Positions 15,767 to 22,572 of a stretch of DNA of 22,960 nt are shown in pieces. The DNA is from Neisseriaceae bacterium. GTDB lineage: Bacteria; Pseudomonadota; Gammaproteobacteria; Burkholderiales; Neisseriaceae. Made by a program: the position numbers and the translations under genes. The number at the start of each line of letters is the position of its first letter. Position 1 is the first letter of the stretch. The DNA lies in NCBI GenBank assembly GCA_017518785.1, contig JAFWUA010000057.1, positions 1-22,960 of the forward strand. Direction: 5' to 3'. The notes under the pieces are model-generated. The model was not told the origin of the DNA, ran no database searches, and saw only the letters and a list, made by a program, of their open reading frames with translations.

Positions 15767-16390
15767 ATGAACCAATTACATTTCCCGCCATTAGCACAAG
15801 ATTTACGTTTTTATGCGGTCGTCCCTGATTCTGAATGGGTTAAACGCATGATAGATTGCGAAGTTGAAACTGTACAACTGCGTGCTAAAAATTTAAGAGG
15901 CGATATTTTACAGCGTGAAATCGAAGATAGTGTCCAAGCTGCAAGCGGTAGCAGAAGCCAATTATTTATCAATGATTATTGGCAAGAAGCCATTGATGCT
16001 AATGCCTATGGCGTACATTTAGGGCAAGAAGATTTGGATAATGCTAATCTTGTTGCGATTATGAATGCAGGATTGCGTTTAGGTATTAGCACTCATAGCG
16101 ATGCAGAACTGGATAGGGCTTTATCATATAACCCATCTTATGTTGCAGTTGGTGCAATTTTTCCTACTACTACTAAACAAATGCCAAGTGCACCACAAGG
16201 ATTAGAGAGATTGCGTCATTATGTAAAGTCTGCCGGAAATACTCCGGTGGTTGCAATTGGCGGAATCGATTTGTCAAATGCAAAGGAAGTGTTAGATTGT
16301 GGTGTTGCATCTTTGGCAGTAGTGCGTGCTATAACCCAATCGTCTGATGTAAAACAAACCGTTAAAGAGTTTCGTGCACTGTGGGATTAA
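15767..16390 (+). CDS. thiE: Thiamine-phosphate synthase
   Basis: ThiE couples the pyrimidine (HMP-PP) and thiazole phosphates to thiamine phosphate in the cytoplasm. The 207-residue TIM-barrel protein shows VETVQLRAKN, LFINDYW, YGVHLGQEDLDN, LGISTHS, VAVGAIFPTTTKQ, PVVAIGGID and ASLAVVRAI in family order. The acidic residue of the usual QLRDK motif is alanine here, a small departure seen in part of the family as far as I recall. It stands alone without other thi genes, and I see no TPP riboswitch upstream. A DUS at 16230-16239 encodes SAGN (from residue 155). Confidence 0.93.
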   Translation: MNQLHFPPLAQDLRFYAVVPDSEWVKRMIDCEVETVQLRAKNLRGDILQREIEDSVQAASGSRSQLFINDYWQEAIDANAYGVHLGQEDLDNANLVAIMNAGLRLGISTHSDAELDRALSYNPSYVAVGAIFPTTTKQMPSAPQGLERLRHYVKSAGNTPVVAIGGIDLSNAKEVLDCGVASLAVVRAITQSSDVKQTVKEFRALWD

Positions 16391-16419
16391 AAAATAAAAG
16401 AGTTTTTTTAATTGTCATC

Positions 16420-16448
16420 TTGCATTTTCTTGGTAATATTCATACATT
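16420..16448 (+). promoter_or_regulatory. Candidate promoter of the zinc-ribbon gene/argA
   Basis: TTGCAT (16420-16425), 17-base spacer and TACATT (16443-16448), 46 bases before the ATG at 16494. A palindrome TTGTCGACAA follows. Predicted by eye. Confidence 0.35.
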
Positions 16449-16493
16449 AAGCACTTGTCGACAATTTTTTAATTAAAATACATTAGAACGAAT

Positions 16494-17729
16494 ATGTTAA
16501 TTACTACCTGTCCAGTATGCCAAGCCAAGTTTAGAGTATCGGAACAGCACTTATCTGCTGCCGATGGTTTAGTTGTGTGTAGTCGTTGCCACAATATTTT
16601 CCAAGCCAAGGACTCATTGCAAAACCTATCTAAACCAGCCACAGCTACTCCTAATAAACCAGTTCCCAAAACATTTGGTGCTAACATTCGTTCAGGACGT
16701 GGTGTTGATGTAAAAGCAAAAGAAGATACGCAACAAACTGAAAAAAAACAAACTAACGATAATAAAAAAGAAAAAAAACCATCATTTTTCTCACGTATGT
16801 TTGGCAGTGGTACTGATGCGGAAAATAGAAAAGATAAACAAGTAGCAGATAAAAAAGCTACCGATAAAGTCGCAAATAAACAACAAACTGATAGACAACA
16901 ACCAGTTCAAAAAACTGCAGTTGAAAAAACTGCATCACCAACAAAATCTTCGGTAAATGCGAAAAAAATCAGCGAAAAAACAGCTACCAGCAAAAATAAT
17001 ATTCAAGATAAAAAAGATGTGCCAAATAACGCAGTTACATCTGATAAAAAGTCTGCCGGAAAACAAGAAAAAGCAGAACAAACAGATAAAAAAGTAAAAC
17101 AAGCAAAGAAAAATAAATCCCTATTAGCATGGCTATTTTCATCGGACGATGAGAAAAAAACATCTGCTGCGACTGATAAAAAAACCGATGACAAAAATGT
17201 TGCTGTAACTCAAAAAACTAATGCTAAACCTGCTGACAGTAAAAATATTCAACAGTCTGCCGGAAAACAACAGTCTGCCGGAAAGAAAATCCAAGAAAAT
17301 AAAATTCCAGAAAAAGCTTCCACTCGTAAGGAAGAAAATGATGAAGAATTTGCCATTGTTTTAGAACCAAAGCCACGTGGTGAAACATTATCGTTAGAAC
17401 ATAAACCGGAGGCTGCCACCATTAATATGGGAGACACACATATCAATGTTGGTCATGATCATTTGTATGGTGATAGTGTTGGTTATAACGCCCAAAATTT
17501 GGCAAATACAGCAAATCAAAGTGTAGCAGGGCAGAATAATTTACCTACTAATTTTGGCAATAATATGCCACCTCCGCCAGCAGGATACAATGGCAACTAT
17601 TGGCAACCTAATCCTTATCAACAACAGCCACCTGTACCTCCTCATAATGAAATTAACTGGACAATTGCCACTTTGGTTGCCCTGATAGTATTGGTAATTC
17701 AACTGTTTTACATTATTTTACAAAAATGA
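16494..17729 (+). CDS. Zinc-ribbon (MJ0042-type) lysine-rich protein with one C-terminal membrane helix
   Basis: Function unknown. The first 35 residues form a zinc ribbon, CPVC (C6, C9) and CSRC (C29, C32), of the type found at the N-terminus of DUF3426 proteins in betaproteobacteria. Residues of about 65-290 are low-complexity, rich in Lys, Gln, Ala and Thr, and probably disordered. A Pro/Gln/Asn-rich stretch and a single hydrophobic helix (about 388-409, TIATLVALIVLVIQLFYIIL) end the protein at 411. In DUF3426 proteins the helix is followed by a further domain; here nothing follows, so this may be a truncated or tail-anchored relative. The stop overlaps the argA start (ATGA). Three DUS words create SAGK at residues 187, 255 and 261. 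Confidence 0.8.
   Translation: MLITTCPVCQAKFRVSEQHLSAADGLVVCSRCHNIFQAKDSLQNLSKPATATPNKPVPKTFGANIRSGRGVDVKAKEDTQQTEKKQTNDNKKEKKPSFFSRMFGSGTDAENRKDKQVADKKATDKVANKQQTDRQQPVQKTAVEKTASPTKSSVNAKKISEKTATSKNNIQDKKDVPNNAVTSDKKSAGKQEKAEQTDKKVKQAKKNKSLLAWLFSSDDEKKTSAATDKKTDDKNVAVTQKTNAKPADSKNIQQSAGKQQSAGKKIQENKIPEKASTRKEENDEEFAIVLEPKPRGETLSLEHKPEAATINMGDTHINVGHDHLYGDSVGYNAQNLANTANQSVAGQNNLPTNFGNNMPPPPAGYNGNYWQPNPYQQQPPVPPHNEINWTIATLVALIVLVIQLFYIILQK
17257..17284 (+). repeat. Tandem pair of in-frame DNA uptake sequences
   Basis: Two exact CTGCCGGAAA cores 18 bases apart in the same orientation (17257-17266 and 17275-17284). Each is preceded by CAGT, and both encode QSAGK within the zinc-ribbon protein. 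Confidence 0.75.
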
Positions 17730-19030
17730 TGTCGCACTCATCTTTTGTTAAAGCCTTTCGTGAAGCTGCACCGTATATTCACTATTTACACGGTAAAACC
17801 ATTGTATTGGCAGTGAGCAGTCATGTATTACGCTCGGAGTGTTTCCCATCATTAGCTCGTGATATTGCCTTGTTAAATAGCTTGGGAGTACGCATGGTGA
17901 TTGTTCATGGTGTGCGAGCGTTTTTAGAAGAATATGGCATGGCAGGTGAATATTGGCACGGACATCGCATTACCGATAAACAATCAATGAGTGAAATCAA
18001 AAGAATATGCGGTTCTGTACGATTGGATATTGAAGCTGCATTAGGCATGGGATTTTTGCATACCCCTGCACATACTGCTAAATTATCTGTTGCTGGTGGA
18101 AATTTTATTTCTGCCCAACCACTTGGCGTATTAGAAGGTGTAGATATGCAGCTGACAGGGCAAGTACGTAAAATAGACGTAGAAGCCATAACGCGTAGCT
18201 TAAATCACAATCAATTAGTACTAATTAGCCCTGTTGGGCATTCATTAGGTGGTATTACTTATAATCTACCACTGCCGGAAACTGCAACTGCTGTGGCTTT
18301 GGCATTGCATGCAGAAAAATTAGTATTTTTATCACAGTCATCTGGAATATGTGATGCTGATGGCAAAGTATTACTCAATTTATCCCATACCGATGCTCAA
18401 AAAATCTTACAACAATACCCACAACATGAAGCCATTGAGCGAATCGTTCCTCTTGCACAAGAAGCACTCAAAGGCGGAGTACATCGTGTGCAAATTATCA
18501 ATGGCACCCAAGATGGTAGTCTATTAGATGAGCTATTTACTCGTAGTGGAGTAGGTACTGCGTTAGCATATTCTTCTTTTATGCAAATTCGCAAAGCATT
18601 AGCAAGCGATATTCCCGAATTAATGCGATTAATCGAACCTTTGGTACGAGAAGGGATTTTATTACCACGTAATAAAGATGATTTAGAAAAACATATTCAA
18701 GATTTCTTTGTAGCAGAATATGATGATTTAATCGTAGGTTGTGCGGCACTAAAAACTTTTGAAAATAGTAAGATGGGCGAAATTTCCTGTTTAGCCGTCT
18801 CGCCTAATATGCGAAGACATGGCTATGGCGATTTGTTATTAGAATACATCGAGGATTACGCACAAAAACATGGAATAACTCACTTATTAGCTTTAACCAC
18901 ACGCACCGCAGATTGGTTTATTGAACGAGGATTTGACACCGCAGAGGCATCAATTCTCCCCCAAGAACGTTTATTGCAGTATCAGGACAATAAACGCAAT
19001 TCCAAAGTGTTTGTTAAATCTTTGGCTTAA
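17726..19030 (+). CDS. argA: N-acetylglutamate synthase (kinase-like domain plus GNAT)
   Basis: ArgA transfers acetyl from acetyl-CoA to glutamate, the first and feedback-controlled step of arginine synthesis. Residues about 1-285 form the amino-acid-kinase-like domain that binds arginine in known enzymes (VIVHGVRAFLEEYG, VSPVGHSLGG-type segments, KGGVHRVQIING). Residues about 290-434 form the GNAT domain, with EISCLAVSPNMRRHGYGDLL as the acetyl-CoA loop and ADWFIERGF. At 434 residues it is the normal length for the classical gamma/betaproteobacterial enzyme. The ATG at 17726 overlaps the previous stop by four bases, suggesting translational coupling; an ATG directly following (17729) is equally possible. 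A DUS at 18272-18281 encodes LPET. Confidence 0.95.
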   Translation: MMSHSSFVKAFREAAPYIHYLHGKTIVLAVSSHVLRSECFPSLARDIALLNSLGVRMVIVHGVRAFLEEYGMAGEYWHGHRITDKQSMSEIKRICGSVRLDIEAALGMGFLHTPAHTAKLSVAGGNFISAQPLGVLEGVDMQLTGQVRKIDVEAITRSLNHNQLVLISPVGHSLGGITYNLPLPETATAVALALHAEKLVFLSQSSGICDADGKVLLNLSHTDAQKILQQYPQHEAIERIVPLAQEALKGGVHRVQIINGTQDGSLLDELFTRSGVGTALAYSSFMQIRKALASDIPELMRLIEPLVREGILLPRNKDDLEKHIQDFFVAEYDDLIVGCAALKTFENSKMGEISCLAVSPNMRRHGYGDLLLEYIEDYAQKHGITHLLALTTRTADWFIERGFDTAEASILPQERLLQYQDNKRNSKVFVKSLA

Positions 19031-19032
19031 AA

Positions 19033-19458
19033 TTATTCTTTCACTTTATCTTGTTTCACTTCGCGGTATTCACCATCTATAATATCGTCATTAATGTAAT
19101 TGTTTGTTTTTTCTTGATAAAATTTTGTATTTTCGCTTGAATTTGATGAAAATCTAAACGGCAATATTAAAAAGATACCAATTGCATCACTGAAAAATCC
19201 TGGTGATAAAAAACAAAGAGCGGCAAAGGTGTAGCGAATTGGATATAACATTTGGTAGAAAGATAATCCGCTTTGGCGGTGGCGAAATACTTCCAAAGAC
19301 AACAGCACTGCTGCTAAGCCGATATGACGTAGCATAAATACGCCAATGCAGGCTACGATTGCTATTAGAATAAATGTTACCAACACGCCAAGCGAATTGG
19401 AGACAATGACTATGGATAATAATTCTAATAGGAAGAAAATAATAAATAAATATGGCAT
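19033..19458 (-). CDS. fxsA: FxsA family membrane protein
   Basis: A 141-residue inner-membrane protein of the FxsA family. In E. coli its overproduction relieves F-plasmid exclusion of phage T7; its normal role is unknown. Three to four hydrophobic segments are visible (about residues 2-22, 25-45 and 73-97), with the conserved ML-RHIG element and LCFLSPGFFSDAIGIFLILPF. The last 40 residues are polar and cytosolic-looking. It converges on argA with only two bases between stop codons and no visible terminator, so antisense read-through is possible. Confidence 0.9.
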   Translation of the reverse strand: MPYLFIIFFLLELLSIVIVSNSLGVLVTFILIAIVACIGVFMLRHIGLAAVLLSLEVFRHRQSGLSFYQMLYPIRYTFAALCFLSPGFFSDAIGIFLILPFRFSSNSSENTKFYQEKTNNYINDDIIDGEYREVKQDKVKE

Positions 19459-19502
19459 TGGATAAGAAAATATTACGTGTTAGAAGATACTATTATAATG
19501 TT

Positions 19503-20183
19503 TTATCCTACATAAAAAAATCTAAACAAACGCCAAACAGCCCATAGCACAATAATCATACCGCACACAATCCGCACTGGATTTTTGTGAAAAAAATTAC
19601 TTACTTGGCTTGCAAAGAATCCAGTTGCGATTAAATTAGGCAAAGTACCAATTCCAAAGGACAGCATCAATAATGCCCCTGATATAGCATTTGCACTGGC
19701 AAGTGCATTGGCTGAAACGCTATATACCAAACCACAAGGAATCCAGCCCCAAATTGCTCCAACGATAAGACTGCCGGAAATAGTTTTAATGGGTAATAAG
19801 CGATTCATAATTGGATTAAGTTTTTTCCAAATAGGAATGCCAATTTTCTCAATCTTGGTGAAAATATTAAAAAATCCGGTTAAATACAATCCTGCTAAAA
19901 TCAATAAAATCTGTGCTATAACAAATAGAGTTTGTCGTAATCCGTTACCAAAAATATATTCAGCACCTAATTGCCCTAATAATCCGAATAATAGTCCAAT
20001 AAATGTATATGAGATTATCCTGCCGATATTCATCAGAATAATCATCTTAATCCGGGAAATTTGAGGGGGAAGCTGCATTGAAAGGGCAGCACATAATCCT
20101 CCGCACATGCCAACGCAGTGAGCACCACCTAAAAAACCTAACATTAAAGATGCAAAAATAAGTTGAAAATCTAAAAAATTCAT
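19503..20183 (-). CDS. Sulfite exporter TauE/SafE (DsbD_2-like) family membrane protein
   Basis: A 226-residue polytopic membrane protein with about six hydrophobic helices. Two motifs identify the family: GGAHCVGMCGG near the N-terminus (C23, C27) and GWIPCGLVYS in the second half. The paired intramembrane cysteines resemble those of DsbD/CcdA, and homologues are often next to cytochrome cbb3 oxidase or copper-handling genes, suggesting thiol or copper transport. No such partner is seen here. Lying 44 bases upstream of fxsA on the same strand, it may be cotranscribed with it. A DUS at 19771-19780 falls inside the gene. Confidence 0.85.
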   Translation of the reverse strand: MNFLDFQLIFASLMLGFLGGAHCVGMCGGLCAALSMQLPPQISRIKMIILMNIGRIISYTFIGLLFGLLGQLGAEYIFGNGLRQTLFVIAQILLILAGLYLTGFFNIFTKIEKIGIPIWKKLNPIMNRLLPIKTISGSLIVGAIWGWIPCGLVYSVSANALASANAISGALLMLSFGIGTLPNLIATGFFASQVSNFFHKNPVRIVCGMIIVLWAVWRLFRFFYVG

Positions 20184-20231
20184 AATATTAATAATTGGTT
20201 ATCTTGGGTAATAAAAATGAATGTGAATTAT

Positions 20232-20387
20232 GAGACTCCTGCAAAACTCGATTTTTTCTATTACTCGTCATTCTGATCCGAAGCACTGAGCGTAGCGAAG
20301 TGGCAAGCGAAGAATCTTTATAAACAATAAGTTAGATTCTTCATTTCACTTCGTGAAATTCAGAATGACGAGTTTTGCAGGAGTCTC
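20232..20387. repeat. Long-form type A element (copy A3) with ATTAT duplication
   Basis: 156 bp, opposite orientation to the copies at 7653 and 14225, with perfect 19-bp terminal inverted repeats. ATTAT flanks it at 20227-20231 and 20388-20392. Like A2 it carries the longer arm (GAAGCACTGAGCGTAGCGAA then GTGGCAAGCGAAG). Confidence 0.92.
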
Positions 20388-20401
20388 ATTATACATATTC
20401 T

Positions 20402-20586
20402 GAAACTCTTACAAAACCGGCATTTGTGCTACTACTCCTTAAAAGAAACTACTGTAAACACTGACTTTTCACCATTCGTCATTCGTAAGCGTTAGTGAAG
20501 AATTTATTTATAAAACAACAAGATTAGATTTTTAAATTCTTCGTTTCCTTGTACTTCACCTAAAATGACGAGTTTTGCAAGGTTTT
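20402..20586. repeat. Decayed type B-like element(s) (copy B7)
   Basis: An end-like sequence at 20402 (GAAACTCTTACAAAACC) and a second at 20445 (GAAACTACTGTAAACACTG) precede one diverged interior (CATTCGTCATTCGTAAGCG and following). The right end GAGTTTTGCAAGGTTTT closes at 20586. The 142-bp unit from 20445 is close to family size. TAAAA lies at both borders if one base is trimmed on the right, but this is ambiguous. Confidence 0.5.
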
Positions 20587-20604
20587 AAAATGTACTCACA
20601 TCAA

Positions 20605-20735
20605 GAGACTCCTGCAAAACTCGATTTTTTCTATTATTCGTCATTCTGAGCGTAGCGAAGAATCTTTATAAACAATAAGTTAGATTCTTCATTTCACTTC
20701 GTGAAATTCAGAATGACGAGTTTTGCAGTAGTCTC
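20605..20735. repeat. Type A element (copy A4) with ATCAA duplication
   Basis: 131 bp, same orientation as A3. The left end is perfect and the right end has one change (GCAGTAGTCTC). ATCAA flanks it exactly at 20600-20604 and 20736-20740. It ends 74 bases before the pdxA start codon, so it may affect that promoter. Confidence 0.92.
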
Positions 20736-20809
20736 ATCAAGCAATTTTGCAGAAGTTTTATTCTTATAGAATAATAGCAATTTAAAAGTTGTTTATATGG
20801 AATTTTATA

Positions 20810-21829
20810 ATGAAAGATTTGGTGTTAGCAGTAACCGCAGGAGAACCAGCAGGAATTGGTGCTGATATTTGCTTGGATTTAATGGAAGAAGAATTGCCAT
20901 GTAAAGTGGTTATTTTGGCAGATATAAATTTAATGAAATCAAGATGTAGTAAATTAAAACGAAAATTTACTCTGCCGGAATATAATGTACATGATAAGAA
21001 AAAATTAAGTATCTATCATATTGGTTTAGCAAAAGAAGTTAAGGCAGGTCAATTAGATACACTTAATGCAGCTTATGTTTTGGAGTTAATAAATAAAGCA
21101 TATGACGGTATTTTACGTGGTGAATTTGATGGCATGGTAACTGCACCAATTCATAAAGGAGTTATTAATGATGCTAATTTAGGTCTGCCGGAAAAATTTT
21201 CTGGACATACCGAATATTTAGCAAATTTAAGTAATACCAAACAAGTGGTGATGATGTTGGCTGGTGGTGGTTTGAGAGTGGCATTGGCAACTACACACTT
21301 GCCGCTAAAAAATGTTTCCCAAGTATTAACGCCTGAATTATTAGAAAGTGTGATTAAAATTACCATAAACGATTTACAAAATGTATTTGGCATACAAAAT
21401 CCCAAACTTTTGGTATGCGGATTAAATCCACATGCAGGAGAGGGCGGTCATTTGGGCAGTGAAGAAAATAAGATTATTATTCCGGTATTACAAAAATTAC
21501 GCAATCAAGGTTTGCAAGCATTAGGACCGTTTCCGGCAGACACTATTTTTCAGCCATTTATGTTGCAACAAGGTGATGCGGTATTAGGAATGTATCATGA
21601 CCAAGTTTTGCCGGTGTTAAAATACGCTTCTTTCGGAGGTGGTGTAAATATTACTTTGGGTTTACCTTTTGTTCGTACTTCGGTGGATCATGGCACGGCT
21701 TTGGATTTAGCAGGTAGCGGACGTGCAGATTCTGGAAGCTTAAAAGTTGCAATCCAAACCGCATACGAAATGTGTTGTGCTAAACGTGATGTAAAAAATA
21801 AACTTTCCGGCAGACTGAAACCTTTGTAA
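20810..21829 (+). CDS. pdxA: 4-hydroxythreonine-4-phosphate dehydrogenase
   Basis: PdxA oxidises 4-phosphohydroxy-threonine in the DXP-dependent route to pyridoxal phosphate. Metal-site histidines are visible at H163 (THLPL), H208 (NPHAGEGG) and H263 (YHDQVLP), each offset by three from the E. coli positions as I recall them. VTAGEPAGIG and RTSVDHGTALDLAG are further family blocks. I start it at the ATG 20810 because the protein then begins MKDLVLAVTAGEPAG; a TTG at 20789 would add seven unrelated residues. The C-terminus is unusual: the last residues SGRLKPL come from a DUS word (21804-21816) followed by the first bases of a type B element, which also provides the TAA stop. DUS words also at 20972, 21185 and 21530. 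Confidence 0.95.
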   Translation: MKDLVLAVTAGEPAGIGADICLDLMEEELPCKVVILADINLMKSRCSKLKRKFTLPEYNVHDKKKLSIYHIGLAKEVKAGQLDTLNAAYVLELINKAYDGILRGEFDGMVTAPIHKGVINDANLGLPEKFSGHTEYLANLSNTKQVVMMLAGGGLRVALATTHLPLKNVSQVLTPELLESVIKITINDLQNVFGIQNPKLLVCGLNPHAGEGGHLGSEENKIIIPVLQKLRNQGLQALGPFPADTIFQPFMLQQGDAVLGMYHDQVLPVLKYASFGGGVNITLGLPFVRTSVDHGTALDLAGSGRADSGSLKVAIQTAYEMCCAKRDVKNKLSGRLKPL

Positions 21830-21947
21830 AACTCGTCATTCTGAACTTTTCGTAAGAAAGTGAAGAATCTAATTTTTCTTTTTATAAAGATTCGTAGTAA
21901 CTCTTATGAATGACGAATGGTGAAAAGTTAGGTTTTGCAGGAGTTTT
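21817..21947. repeat. Type B element (copy B6) with AGACT duplication, overlapping the pdxA stop
   Basis: 131 bp from GAAACCTTTGTAAAACTCG to GGTTTTGCAGGAGTTTT. AGACT flanks it at 21812-21816 and 21948-21952. The left copy is the end of a DUS word. The element's first 13 bases are the end of the pdxA coding sequence. Confidence 0.88.
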
Positions 21948-21968
21948 AGACTATTTGATAAAAATATT

Positions 21969-22544
21969 ATGTTACCCTTAAATATTATTGAATTTACTCA
22001 CAATCTTTTTGAAATTCATCTAAAAAATGGAGATATAGCATTAGATGCCACTGCCGGAAATGGTAATGACACTTTGCATTTAGCCAAATGTGTTGGAGAA
22101 AATGGTTTAGTATATGCTTTTGATATACAAAAAATTGCAATTGATAATACCCAAAGAAAATTAGCACAAGCTATGTTGGATACCAGAGTAAAATTTATTT
22201 TAGATAATCATGATAGAATTAGCCAATATATTGAAAATAAAATAGATGCTGCTATATTTAATTTAGGCTATCTTCCTAATGGTGATAAAACTATTACTAC
22301 TGTAACATCAAGTAGTTTATCAGCATTACATCAAAGCTTGAATCTATTAAAAATAAATGGATTATTAGCAATAGTTGTATATCCTGGTCATGGCAATGGT
22401 TTACAAGAATGTATGGCAATTGAACAATTTGTATCAACAATTAAACAACAAGATATGGATATTTTGCGTTATCGTTTTGCAAATCGCCCTAATAGTGCAC
22501 CATACGCTTTTGTGTTTAATAAATTAAGAGATTGTATTTTTTAA
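21969..22544 (+). CDS. mnmM: SAM-dependent methyltransferase, MnmM/YtqB (rRNA_methylase) family
   Basis: A 191-residue class I methyltransferase. Motif I is DATAGNGNDTLHLA (about residues 27-40). The family-specific blocks FNLGYLPNGDKTITT and LLAIVVYPGHGNG place it with Bacillus subtilis YtqB, now MnmM, which methylates the aminomethyl group of wobble uridine 34 in some tRNAs. Whether the proteobacterial protein has the same substrate is not shown by sequence, so the symbol is provisional. The first SAM-motif bases include a DUS (22051-22060, ACTGCCGGAAA encoding TAGN). It lies 22 bases downstream of a type B element and just upstream of the TRIC-family gene. Confidence 0.8.
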   Translation: MLPLNIIEFTHNLFEIHLKNGDIALDATAGNGNDTLHLAKCVGENGLVYAFDIQKIAIDNTQRKLAQAMLDTRVKFILDNHDRISQYIENKIDAAIFNLGYLPNGDKTITTVTSSSLSALHQSLNLLKINGLLAIVVYPGHGNGLQECMAIEQFVSTIKQQDMDILRYRFANRPNSAPYAFVFNKLRDCIF

Positions 22545-22556
22545 GTCTGCCGGAAA
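22544..22556 (+). repeat. DNA uptake sequence word (intergenic)
   Basis: AGTCTGCCGGAAA starting on the last base of the methyltransferase stop codon and lying 16 bases before the next ATG. Confidence 0.75.
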
Positions 22557-22572
22557 AACGGAGAAACAAATA

